Shown here: positions 1 to 6,861 of the stretch, one piece after another
Layout of the letters: every line of letters begins with the position of its first letter
Position numbering within the stretch: position 1 is the first letter of the stretch
Assembly: GCA_002334915.1 (NCBI GenBank)
Contig: DDCQ01000077.1
Span: 1,978-14,462, forward strand
DNA length: 12,485 bases
Direction of reading: 5' to 3'
From: Porticoccaceae bacterium UBA2002
GTDB lineage: Bacteria; Pseudomonadota; Gammaproteobacteria; Pseudomonadales; Porticoccaceae
Notes under the pieces: generated by a model
What the model saw: only the letters and a program-made list of their open reading frames with translations
Told to the model about the DNA's origin: nothing
The model's database searches: none
Program-made: the position numbers and the translations under genes

Positions 1-443
1 ATTGTCGCTAGATCTATGCTGTGCTCCCGAGCCATTTTTCGCACTGCCGGGGTGGTTAATACCTTATCTGACGATGGCATGGCTGCGATATCTGATTCTT
101 GCGCAGGGATTATGGCCGCAGGTGTTGTTTGTTTATTATCCTGTGCCTGGCTCTCAGCTTGGCTCTCAATTTGGCTCTCAACTTGGCCTTCACCCTGACC
201 TTCAGCCTCCACTTCAATGGCAAATAAAGGTTTATGGACCTGAGCAGTATCCGACTCCTGATAATAGAGTTTGGTCACGCGGCCATTGTACATTGAGGGG
301 ATTTCAACAATGGCTTTATCGGTACTGACATCCACCACAATCTGATCTTCTTCAATCAGATCGCCCTCCTTAACCTTCCATTCGATCACTTCACATTCAA
401 CAATGCCCTCACCAATATCCGGCAATATAAAATCTTTATTCAT
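1..443 (-). CDS. bkdB: Dihydrolipoamide acyltransferase E2 of branched-chain 2-oxoacid dehydrogenase, N-terminal part (3' end outside window)
   Basis: E2 is the core of the complex: its lipoyl arm carries the acyl group from E1 and passes it to CoA. The 147 codons present show a lipoyl domain at about residues 3-78, with the lipoylated lysine K43 in the DVSTDKA motif. A Gln/Glu-rich linker follows (about 79-127), then the start of the peripheral subunit-binding domain (VLTTPAVRKMAREHSIDLAT, 128-147). The catalytic domain lies beyond the left edge. The ATG is preceded by GGAG, and the gap to the E1 beta stop is 12 nt, so the two are co-transcribed. The linker contains five 12-bp tandem units. 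Specificity for branched-chain 2-oxoacids rests on the neighbouring E1 genes and the BkdR-like regulator. The E3 partner is not in the window. Confidence 0.92.
   Translation of the reverse strand, partial: MNKDFILPDIGEGIVECEVIEWKVKEGDLIEEDQIVVDVSTDKAIVEIPSMYNGRVTKLYYQESDTAQVHKPLFAIEVEAEGQGEGQVESQIESQAESQAQDNKQTTPAAIIPAQESDIAAMPSSDKVLTTPAVRKMAREHSIDLAT
147..206 (-). repeat. Five 12-bp tandem repeats in the E2 linker
   Basis: Five consecutive 12-bp units lie at 147-158, 159-170, 171-182, 183-194 and 195-206, in frame with the E2 gene. They encode AEGQ, GEGQ, VESQ, IESQ and AESQ (residues 80-99). Units 147-182 are nearly identical; the other two are more diverged. The repeat forms a hydrophilic, probably flexible, part of the swinging-arm linker. 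Because each unit is a multiple of three, copy number can change without a frameshift. Confidence 0.9.
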
Positions 444-455
444 GGTTAACTCCGG

Positions 456-1475
456 CTAGTAGTTGCAGGTGGCTATAATGGATTCGAAAATTTTAAGATA
501 GTCGGGCAGATAGTGCTTTTCATGAATCAGGGGAAACGGCGTATCCAACCCGGTCACCCTACTGATCGGTGCCTCTAAACTTAGAAAGCAATGCTGCTGA
601 ATACTGGCAGCAATTTCTCCGGCATAGCCGCCGGTGCGCGGCGCTTCATGACTAATCAGCAGGCGCCCGGTTTTAGTGACCGACTCGGCCACGCAGTCAC
701 GATCCCAGGGTAATAGACTGCGCAGATCAATAACCTCACAGGAGATACCTTCAGCAGCCGCCAGCTCTGCCGCTTTTATAATCTGCACCATCTGTGCACC
801 CCAGCCCAGCAGCGTGATATCTGTACCCGGCTGAACCACCTCAGCAACTTCCAGAGGAATTTCATAATCCCCCTCCGGCACCTGGCCAACAGAGGCGCGA
901 TAAATAGCCTTTGGCTCAAAAAAGATTACCGGGTCCGGGTCGCGGATGGCCGACAACAATAAGCCTTTGGCTTGATAGGCATTTCTGGGGATCACCACTT
1001 TCAGACCTGGGGTATGGCAGAAATAGGCCTCTGGTGATTGGGAGTGATAGAGACCGCCATCAATACCACCACCATAGGGTGTACGAATGGTTAGGCCACC
1101 GCAGTTAAATTCATCACCACTGCGATAGCGAAATTTGGCGGCTTCATTAACAATCTGATCAAAGGCGGGGAAGATATAATCGGCAAACTGTATTTCGGCG
1201 ACAGGTACAGAGCCCTGAGCCGCCAGGCCAATGGCAAAGCCAGCAATACCCTGCTCGGTGAGTGGCGTATTGAAACAGCGGTCGCGCCCATACTTTTCCT
1301 GCAGATTGCTGGTAGCTCTAAAGACTCCGCCAAACTGACCAATATCTTCACCTAGGCACAGCACCCGCTGGTCCGTGGCCATGGCAATATCCAGACCACT
1401 GTTAATAGCCTGCAATAGGTTCATTTTGCTGGATTTAGGTTGGTTGCCAATTTCGGGCAATGTTGCTTTAGCCAT
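456..1475 (-). CDS. bkdA2: Branched-chain 2-oxoacid dehydrogenase E1 component, beta subunit
   Basis: With the alpha subunit, this thiamine-diphosphate enzyme oxidatively decarboxylates the 2-oxoacids of valine, leucine and isoleucine and loads the acyl group onto the E2 lipoyl arm. The 339 residues match the usual length of the family. Visible landmarks are [15 protein letters not shown] (41-55), the conserved Glu in [13 protein letters not shown] (E75, expected to activate the cofactor), [18 protein letters not shown] (94-111), HSQSPEA (144-150) and the C-terminal transketolase domain with HEAPRTGG and [10 protein letters not shown]. It resembles Pseudomonas BkdA2 and mitochondrial BCKDHB more than pyruvate dehydrogenase E1 beta. 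A strong GGAGGT with 5-nt spacing fixes the ATG at 1475 rather than the internal Met18. It lies 13 nt after E1 alpha and 12 nt before E2. Confidence 0.95.
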   Translation of the reverse strand: MAKATLPEIGNQPKSSKMNLLQAINSGLDIAMATDQRVLCLGEDIGQFGGVFRATSNLQEKYGRDRCFNTPLTEQGIAGFAIGLAAQGSVPVAEIQFADYIFPAFDQIVNEAAKFRYRSGDEFNCGGLTIRTPYGGGIDGGLYHSQSPEAYFCHTPGLKVVIPRNAYQAKGLLLSAIRDPDPVIFFEPKAIYRASVGQVPEGDYEIPLEVAEVVQPGTDITLLGWGAQMVQIIKAAELAAAEGISCEVIDLRSLLPWDRDCVAESVTKTGRLLISHEAPRTGGYAGEIAASIQQHCFLSLEAPISRVTGLDTPFPLIHEKHYLPDYLKIFESIIATCNY

Positions 1476-1488
1476 TTTGTACCTCCAA

Positions 1489-2652
1489 TTACGCTGAATA
1501 GCGATCCGGGTACTTAGCTATATGGGCTTCTAATTCCTGAAACTGCTCGAGCAAATGGCTAGGGACGGTTTTATACACATCGGTGATGATATCCCTCAGT
1601 GGCGGCTTATCCCTCTGCTCGGCCAGCTTGAGTTCAGCCAGAATCTCAGTGCGATAGGATTTTTGCAGCTCAGTATCAGACTCTTCATCCCACCAGCGCT
1701 GGGTAATCAGCCAGTTCTTCATGCGCTGGATTGGGTCTTTATCCCGCCACTCTTGCTCTTCTTCTTTACTGCGATAGCCACTGGGGTCATCGGAGGTGGA
1801 ATGGGCACCAAGGCGGTAGCTCATGGTTTCAACCAGCACCGGGCGCTGCTCCTGGGTAGCGATTCTGCGGGCCTCTAGCGAGGCGGCATAGACCGCCAAA
1901 ATATCATTGCCATCCACACGAATAGCTTTAATGCCGTAGCCTAGTCCCCTGGGGGCAATGCCGTCACTGGCGAACTGTTCGCAGCAGGGCGTGGAAATCG
2001 CATAGCCATTATTGCGCACCACAAATACCACCGGACTTTTGTGTACTGCAGCCATATTTAACCCGGCATGGAAATCCCCTTCCGAGGCGGCACCTTCACC
2101 GAAATAGCACAGGGTGCAGGCATCCTTACCCTTAAGCTTTTGCCCATAGGCATACCCAGCGGCCTGAGGTATCTGGGTAGCCAGTGGCGAGCTGATGGTC
2201 ATCATATTGAGTTCGCGACAGCCATAATGAACCGGCATCTGCCGCCCTTTGCCCAGGTCCTGCCCATTGCTAAATAACTGATTCATAAACTGTGCAGTGG
2301 TAAAGCCCCGATAGCGCAGTGCTACCTGTTCGCGATATTGAGCCATCACCATATCCTGGGGCTGAAATGCCGCTATGGTGCCGGCCACTGCGGCCTCCTC
2401 GCCAGTGCAGGTCAAATAAAAGCTCAGCCGGCCCTGCCGCTGCGCGCCCTGCATACGCTCATCGAGCATTCTGGTGTAAAGCATATCGCTATATATTTTT
2501 TGGGCTTGATCTCGGGACAGGTCGGGTACTGTGGCACCGGCAACAATCGAGCCATCCTGATTGAGAATTTGTAAACTGGGAATCTTGATGGAGGACCCAT
2601 CTTGAAAGTCCGGTGCCCGTTTTGCAGGGCTGACATTTGGCGCGATTTTCAT
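1489..2652 (-). CDS. bkdA1: Branched-chain 2-oxoacid dehydrogenase E1 component, alpha subunit
   Basis: This is the alpha subunit of the E1 decarboxylase, holding the thiamine diphosphate-Mg site. In the 387-residue form, the cofactor motif GEGAASEGD begins at residue 185 and ends with RNN at 213-215. The loop [16 protein letters not shown] (279-294) is the hallmark of the branched-chain type; its HSTSDD segment corresponds to the phosphorylation loop of the mitochondrial enzyme. [11 protein letters not shown] and YREQ are also typical. The frame stays open upstream to a TTG at 2670, but that would place GAGGTG (2663-2668) inside the gene. I therefore prefer the ATG at 2652, 10 nt after GAGGTG; a GTG at 2658 with 4-nt spacing is also possible. 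It is the first gene of the bkd operon and is divergent from the regulator gene. Confidence 0.95.
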   Translation of the reverse strand: MKIAPNVSPAKRAPDFQDGSSIKIPSLQILNQDGSIVAGATVPDLSRDQAQKIYSDMLYTRMLDERMQGAQRQGRLSFYLTCTGEEAAVAGTIAAFQPQDMVMAQYREQVALRYRGFTTAQFMNQLFSNGQDLGKGRQMPVHYGCRELNMMTISSPLATQIPQAAGYAYGQKLKGKDACTLCYFGEGAASEGDFHAGLNMAAVHKSPVVFVVRNNGYAISTPCCEQFASDGIAPRGLGYGIKAIRVDGNDILAVYAASLEARRIATQEQRPVLVETMSYRLGAHSTSDDPSGYRSKEEEQEWRDKDPIQRMKNWLITQRWWDEESDTELQKSYRTEILAELKLAEQRDKPPLRDIITDVYKTVPSHLLEQFQELEAHIAKYPDRYSA

Positions 2653-3000
2653 ATTCACAGAACACCTCAAATAAATCCATTTCGGGGCTTGATTATTTTT
2701 ATTGGATGGCCCTTTATTAAGACCTTAAATTACCATGCAAATCTCAGGAGAATCCTGCCAAATTACCTGCAATATCCCTATTCTATTAAGCATTTATTGC
2801 GCAATATGCTTATTTAATGCATTTTTATTGCGCAGATTAATCTACAATATTATTAACAACCAATATATCGCCATAATGTGGCGTTTTAGCCGTCAACTCA
2901 GTTATGCTGGGCTGCGACTATAGGCCCCTCTCTATTTTTATTATAGATGGCTACAAACCGCCCGGAGCGGATATAAATATCAGTACAGGATGTGATAAAG
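2653..3000. promoter_or_regulatory. Divergent bkd/bkdR intergenic control region with repeated and palindromic motifs
   Basis: These 348 nt are strongly AT-rich and show no convincing gene. The 11-mer TTTATTGCGCA occurs twice in the same orientation, at 2793-2803 and 2824-2834, with starts 31 bp apart (about three helical turns). The first copy contains the perfect palindrome TATTGCGCAATA (2795-2806). The second runs into the palindrome AGATTAATCT (2834-2843). Further inverted repeats are CGCCA/TGGCG (2869-2883) and TCTAT/ATAGA (2931-2947). Helically phased repeats between a bkd operon and its Lrp-type regulator suggest operator sites; that is inference. No pair of -35 and -10 boxes for either gene is good enough to assign. 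TATAAAT at 2972-2978 is a possible -10 for the regulator. Confidence 0.6.
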
Positions 3001-3480
3001 ATGACTGACTACAATCTGGACAATATTGACTGGAAAATTCTCAATATTCTGCAATCTGATGCAGGTATCTCCAATATTGAGCTGGCCGATCAGGTCTGTC
3101 TATCACCCTCACCCTGCTCGCGGCGGGTCAAAAATCTTGAACAACAGGGTTATATCAGCCGCCGGGTGACCCTGTTGGATCCACAAAAAGCCGGCCTGCC
3201 TGTTACCGTCTTTGTGCAGGTCACCTTGCATCACCAGGTTAAAAAAGATCTGGACCGGTTTGCGCAGCAGGTTTTGGACTGGCCTGAGGTTATGGAATGT
3301 TATCTTATGACGGGGGATTTTGACTATTTGATGCGGGTTGTTATTCCAGACCTGCAGACCTACCAGACATTTCTCGATGAAAAACTAACGGCTGTGGACG
3401 GGGTTGAGCATATCAAGAGCAGTTTTTCTCTAAAGCCAATCTGCTATAAAACTGAATTGCCCTTGGGACATCTTATCTAG
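3001..3480 (+). CDS. bkdR: Lrp/AsnC-family transcriptional regulator, BkdR-like
   Basis: In Pseudomonas, BkdR activates the adjacent bkd operon in response to branched-chain amino acids; the same divergent arrangement here supports that role. The 159-residue protein has an N-terminal winged helix-turn-helix (about 4-62; NIELADQVCLSPSPCSRRVKNLE is the helix-turn-helix). A C-terminal RAM ligand-binding/oligomerisation domain follows (about 66-150). PEVMECYLMTGDFDYLMRV, SSFSLKPICYKTELPL and VTLLDPQKAGLPVTVF closely resemble my recollection of P. putida BkdR. The ATG at 3001 follows AGGA (2987-2990) at 10 nt; a GTG at 2992 would leave only 1 nt after AGGA and is less likely. The last 8 nt overlap the end of the convergent ATP-grasp gene. 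A more general Lrp-like role cannot be excluded. Confidence 0.9.
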   Translation: MTDYNLDNIDWKILNILQSDAGISNIELADQVCLSPSPCSRRVKNLEQQGYISRRVTLLDPQKAGLPVTVFVQVTLHHQVKKDLDRFAQQVLDWPEVMECYLMTGDFDYLMRVVIPDLQTYQTFLDEKLTAVDGVEHIKSSFSLKPICYKTELPLGHLI

Positions 3481-4462
3481 CGCCAATAAGATCCATCTGA
3501 CCCACAGTATCTGAAGACAGGGTAAATTGCTCGCGGGCCCATTGTATTTTTTCAGTCTGATCTGTGGTGCTGTCAGCAATTTTTGCGGCAGCAGCCAGCC
3601 GCAACCGAAGACCTACCTGATTGGCCACCTGTATTGCCAACCCGGGCCGCGCATTTAACTCCAGTAGCATTGGACCGCCCTGACGGTCCAGAACAATATC
3701 GGCACCCAGATAGTCCAGCCCGGTCATGCCAGCGCAACTGGCGGCCAGATCCAGCACCTGCTGCCAATGGGGGATGGCCAGGTCTGCAAACCCTATTCCG
3801 CTATCCGGGTGCTGGTTAATAATTCTGTTGTACTGCACCGCATGCAAACTTTGCCCAGTGCCGATATCCAGACCCACCCCCACAGCGCCCTGATGAAGGT
3901 TGGCTTTACCATCAGAGGCATGGGTGGCACAGCGCATCATCGCCATTACTGGTACGCCGCGAAAAACAATTATGCGGATATCTGGCACACCCTCCACACT
4001 GTAGTCCTGGAGTCTGGGGTCAAAATCAATCAGCGCCTCAATCATGACGCTATCATTGCGACCCCCAAGACTGTAGAGACCAGCGAGTATATTGGACGTA
4101 TGACTCTTAATTTCGCGCTCATCAATCATCAGGCCGCTGGACTTTATAAACTGGCCTTCCACGCGTCCTGTGACTACCAGAATCCCCTTGCCACCGCTGC
4201 CCTGAGCAGGTTTGATCACAAACCCGGGACTGTGGGGCAGCTGGGAGGCAATGGTCTTTATCTGCGACTGAGCCTCAATGGTTCCATAGAGCTTGGGGAC
4301 CGGAAGACCGCGACTCAGGGCGGCGCTTTTAGTCGCCAGTTTATTGTCGGCCAGACGGTAATTTTCACGCCTGTTGTGGGCACCTATAAAACTGATATTG
4401 CGCCGATTCATACCCAGAATACCTAGTCTCCGCAGCCTGCCTGGCGATACCAGCTGAATCAC
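3473..4462 (-). CDS. RimK-related ATP-grasp ligase (alpha-L-glutamate ligase-like protein)
   Basis: This is a predicted cytoplasmic amide ligase that would activate a carboxylate as acyl phosphate and join it to an amine; the substrate is unknown. The 329 residues contain NYRLADNKLATK (34-45), the nucleotide-binding lysine and glycine loop GFVIKPAQGSGGKG (80-93), PDIRIIVF (160-167), KANLHQGAVGVG (186-197), GADIVLD (253-259) and the metal-binding LELNARPGL (267-275). All the catalytic elements of the ATP-grasp fold therefore appear intact. The start is a GTG that overlaps the stop of the membrane protein gene by 4 nt (GTGA), indicating translational coupling. It is last in a three-gene operon with an inactive transglutaminase/7TM protein and a retropepsin-like lipoprotein. 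It is related to RimK, but this context sets it apart from a ribosomal protein S6 modifier. Confidence 0.9.
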   Translation of the reverse strand: MIQLVSPGRLRRLGILGMNRRNISFIGAHNRRENYRLADNKLATKSAALSRGLPVPKLYGTIEAQSQIKTIASQLPHSPGFVIKPAQGSGGKGILVVTGRVEGQFIKSSGLMIDEREIKSHTSNILAGLYSLGGRNDSVMIEALIDFDPRLQDYSVEGVPDIRIIVFRGVPVMAMMRCATHASDGKANLHQGAVGVGLDIGTGQSLHAVQYNRIINQHPDSGIGFADLAIPHWQQVLDLAASCAGMTGLDYLGADIVLDRQGGPMLLELNARPGLAIQVANQVGLRLRLAAAAKIADSTTDQTEKIQWAREQFTLSSDTVGQMDLIGAR

Positions 4463-6003
4463 CTCAGCCCGCCCATATCGCGAAAGCGATATAACTCAGA
4501 GAGACGGAAGCCAGTGTATTTCCCCAGCAGTAGAATAATCCCCAGCAGGCTGAGCATTAACTCGGGGAAGTTAAAGGTTAAATGGGCCACCACAGTATTA
4601 GACATGGTTAGATAGGCCAGTACCGCAACAAGCAGGCTGCCACTGCCCTGAATCAAGACCTCATGGCCACCTTCTTCTTCCCAGAGGATGGACATACGTT
4701 CAATGGTCCAGGCAACAATAACCGTGGGGAAAAAGGTCACTGTGAGAGCCTGGTCCAGGCCTAACTTGTAACTGATTATTGCCAACACAGCCATCAGCAG
4801 AATCACCACAATAATCACCACCGCCACCCGCGACACCAGCAGCAGGTTGAGATGACTTAAATAGGAGCGAATCCACAGGCCAATACTCAGCAGACCAATA
4901 AATATCATCAGGCCCACCATTAAAGTGGTCTGAATAAATGCCAGGGCAATTAACACTGGCATAAAGGTGCCAGAGGTACGCACACCCACCAATATTCTCA
5001 TCAACACCACAATCAGGGCGGCCACAGGTATTAGCAGCAAGCCTTTAAAAATACCCTGCTGCTCAACAGGCAGTGCATAGATAGAGAAATCCAAAAAATC
5101 CACTTCCGGGGAGCCCTGCCCCATGCCAATCAATGTTTTTACTGGCAGCCTGTTGCTGACCAGGGCAAACTCCAAACTGGAGTTACGCCCACCCATCACA
5201 TTGAGAATAGCCCCATCACCACGCTGCCAGACAAAGAAATTATCGGGCAGTCCAACAGCCGCACTTTGCGGATCAAAAATCATGGAGCCATCAGCTGTAT
5301 GGATTTCAATAAGAGAGCTCAGTGTCTGGCGACGACGCCCGTCCTCCAGCACAATTCCACGCACTCTGCTGGCAGAAATTCCCCGGTATGTCAGTACATC
5401 CATCATCGCAACAATAGGATTTTCCCGGTAGGAACTAAGCAGAAACAGCGTATCCTGATCTGGCGACTGGTTATTAATTTCCTGGATTAACAGGCCAGTA
5501 AAACTCTCTGGACCAGATGACACTGCGGCCAGTTTGGCGACCAATCGCTCCATGGCAGCCAACTGATCGTTCTCTAAAAGGGGTGGCCGCACAGCCAAGG
5601 GGGTAATATCAGCCAGAGCCTGCGGCTCAACGGAGCGGTAAATCTGTAACTTGTAATAGAGAGTTGTCGGGCGCTCCAACTGCTGGCGCGTCCAGCGCGC
5701 GCGGCGGCCACTGTCGCTATCCTCTGCAGACCCGTCAATAACCGCAAACCCAAAGCCCGAGGAGGCAAAGTGCTCATCGGCTGAGGTCCATCCGGTCAGC
5801 ATATCCGGCAGTCGCAATTCAATCTCCACCGGACCCTCTGTCGAGGGCTCAAAGCTGACCTTGGATTCCAGAGTCCAGACATCGCGGTATTCTCCCGGCA
5901 GCAGGGGAAAACCCAAATTAATAGCTTTATAGAGGGTGAGCCCCAGACCCAGTCCAATAAGCACTGAAGCAACAAGAATGACCTGGACTCTGGTGGAAAA
6001 CAT
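4459..6003 (-). CDS. Inactive transglutaminase-like domain fused to a seven-helix membrane domain
   Basis: This 514-residue inner-membrane protein has an N-terminal membrane anchor (about 7-26) and a soluble region (about 30-315), expected in the periplasm. The later part of that region (about 170-260) has the look of a transglutaminase fold: SYRENPIVAMMDVLTYRGISASRVRGIVL, then IEIHTADGSMIFDP. The position where an active enzyme has its nucleophilic Cys is not a cysteine here; in fact I see no Cys in the protein. Hydrophobic segments follow at about 320-338, 346-359, 360-378, 393-411, 418-432, 454-472 and 480-495, consistent with the 7TM_transglut module. An AGGA-type site precedes the ATG, 11 nt after the protease gene. 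The sensing or scaffolding role is inferred; the protein probably couples a periplasmic protease to a cytoplasmic ligase. Confidence 0.88.
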   Translation of the reverse strand: MFSTRVQVILVASVLIGLGLGLTLYKAINLGFPLLPGEYRDVWTLESKVSFEPSTEGPVEIELRLPDMLTGWTSADEHFASSGFGFAVIDGSAEDSDSGRRARWTRQQLERPTTLYYKLQIYRSVEPQALADITPLAVRPPLLENDQLAAMERLVAKLAAVSSGPESFTGLLIQEINNQSPDQDTLFLLSSYRENPIVAMMDVLTYRGISASRVRGIVLEDGRRRQTLSSLIEIHTADGSMIFDPQSAAVGLPDNFFVWQRGDGAILNVMGGRNSSLEFALVSNRLPVKTLIGMGQGSPEVDFLDFSIYALPVEQQGIFKGLLLIPVAALIVVLMRILVGVRTSGTFMPVLIALAFIQTTLMVGLMIFIGLLSIGLWIRSYLSHLNLLLVSRVAVVIIVVILLMAVLAIISYKLGLDQALTVTFFPTVIVAWTIERMSILWEEEGGHEVLIQGSGSLLVAVLAYLTMSNTVVAHLTFNFPELMLSLLGIILLLGKYTGFRLSELYRFRDMGGLR

Positions 6004-6014
6004 GCTATTTCCTG

Positions 6015-6689
6015 CTAATTCGAGGCTGTGTGATGCCGGCTGACATCAACAATAAGGCTATCGGTCAAAAAATTGCGCCCAACCAGCAGTGGGTATTCAA
6101 AGTTGGTGCGATCGGAGAGATTGACATCAATCCGCGATCGGGTGCCACCTAGGGTGAGCCACATGCGCACCACATAGCGTCTTTCATCTGGCCCGTAACT
6201 CTGCTTGATAAGCACTCGCCTGCGCAGCCGCAGCTCCTGCTGTACCTGCTCTCCACTGGCCCGGTCAGTCAGCACAAAACGTACATATCTGCGGCCATCT
6301 TTCTCGACCAACTGAATATCTTCGGCGTGAATAGAGGTGGTTTCAGCACCTGTATCAATTCGCGCCTCCAGCACTAAATTAGCTGGCTCAATTCGCACTA
6401 GCTCAACAGCACCAACAATGGGCAGATGCATCTTGCCGGCGGTAGTGGCCATAGGTGGCAACTCCGCAGGGACAATTTTAGTTACCAGCTTCTCAATAAC
6501 TCGGGCCTCGGAGCACTGCAGGCTCTCGGAGGGCATTTTGGCTGGCAGGTCAATAATCTCGGGTGCCGAGCATGAGTTACCATCCCCCTGTTGAGGCAAT
6601 AAAAAAGAGCAGCCTGAGAGAACTACAGACGAGAGCAGCAGGCTAATAGGTAATGACTGCCTAGCCCAGCATTTAAAGGTTGCGATCAT
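6015..6689 (-). CDS. Retropepsin-like protease lipoprotein of the 'ATP-dependent zinc protease' (RimK-associated) family
   Basis: This predicted envelope lipoprotein has an aspartic protease-like domain. From the ATG at 6689 (224 residues), the signal peptide ends in the lipobox LSGC with Cys27. Residue +2 is Ser rather than Asp, which favours the outer membrane under E. coli sorting rules. After a linker (28-85), the domain shows ARIDTGAETTSIHA with the presumed catalytic Asp112 (flap and core follow) and ends with YPLLVGRNFLTDSLIVDVSR (199-218). This is the typical LLVGRNFL element of the family. An upstream ATG at 6752 would bury the signal peptide, so the inner ATG with GGAA 7 nt upstream is preferred. 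Despite the family name, the sequence points to retropepsin-type aspartic chemistry, not a zinc site. It is first in the operon with the transglutaminase/7TM and ATP-grasp genes. Confidence 0.88.
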   Translation of the reverse strand: MIATFKCWARQSLPISLLLSSVVLSGCSFLLPQQGDGNSCSAPEIIDLPAKMPSESLQCSEARVIEKLVTKIVPAELPPMATTAGKMHLPIVGAVELVRIEPANLVLEARIDTGAETTSIHAEDIQLVEKDGRRYVRFVLTDRASGEQVQQELRLRRRVLIKQSYGPDERRYVVRMWLTLGGTRSRIDVNLSDRTNFEYPLLVGRNFLTDSLIVDVSRHHTASN

Positions 6690-6708
6690 CTCGGAATTCC
6701 ATTTTTGA

Positions 6709-6714
6709 ATTATA
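6709..6714 (-). promoter_or_regulatory. Candidate -10 box for the protease/transglutaminase/ATP-grasp operon
   Basis: The minus strand reads TATAAT exactly here, 19 nt before the preferred ATG at 6689. Transcription would start near 6702 and give a very short leader that still contains the GGAA ribosome site. There is no good -35 hexamer at 16-18 nt spacing, so the call rests on the -10 match and position alone. If correct, it rules out the upstream ATG codons at 6752 and 6725 as starts. Confidence 0.4.
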
Positions 6715-6815
6715 CAGTATTGCATAAAACAATGTTTAATCTGAGTTTGCAAATAAATAGGCTCAGGTCAAGATAGCTAAGAACATCACAGACTAAAACC
6801 AAGTATAAAGGTAGC

Positions 6816-6852
6816 ACAAAACCGCTTTACTGGATTCTAAGGCCTATAAAGC
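6816..6852 (-). terminator. Weak candidate terminator after the serine hydrolase gene
   Basis: Read on the minus strand, GCTTTA and TAAAGC (6847-6852 and 6824-6829) can form a 6-bp stem with a 17-nt loop, followed by GGTTTTG. It lies 9 nt past the hydrolase stop. The stem is short, AT-rich and has a long loop, so efficiency is doubtful. Apart from this and the -10 box nearer the protease gene, I see nothing in the 172-nt gap. Confidence 0.28.
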
Positions 6853-6861
6853 CGTCGCCGA

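Noticed and set aside
2602..2923. Short plus-strand open frames crossing the bkd start and spacer
   Set aside because: They overlap the well-supported E1 alpha start and run through AT-rich spacer with repeats. No ribosome site or domain supports them.
3767..4426. A 219-codon open frame on the plus strand
   Set aside because: It lies wholly antisense to the ATP-grasp gene, whose catalytic motifs are clear. The translated product has no recognisable domain and no good ribosome site, so it is a shadow of the real gene's codon use.
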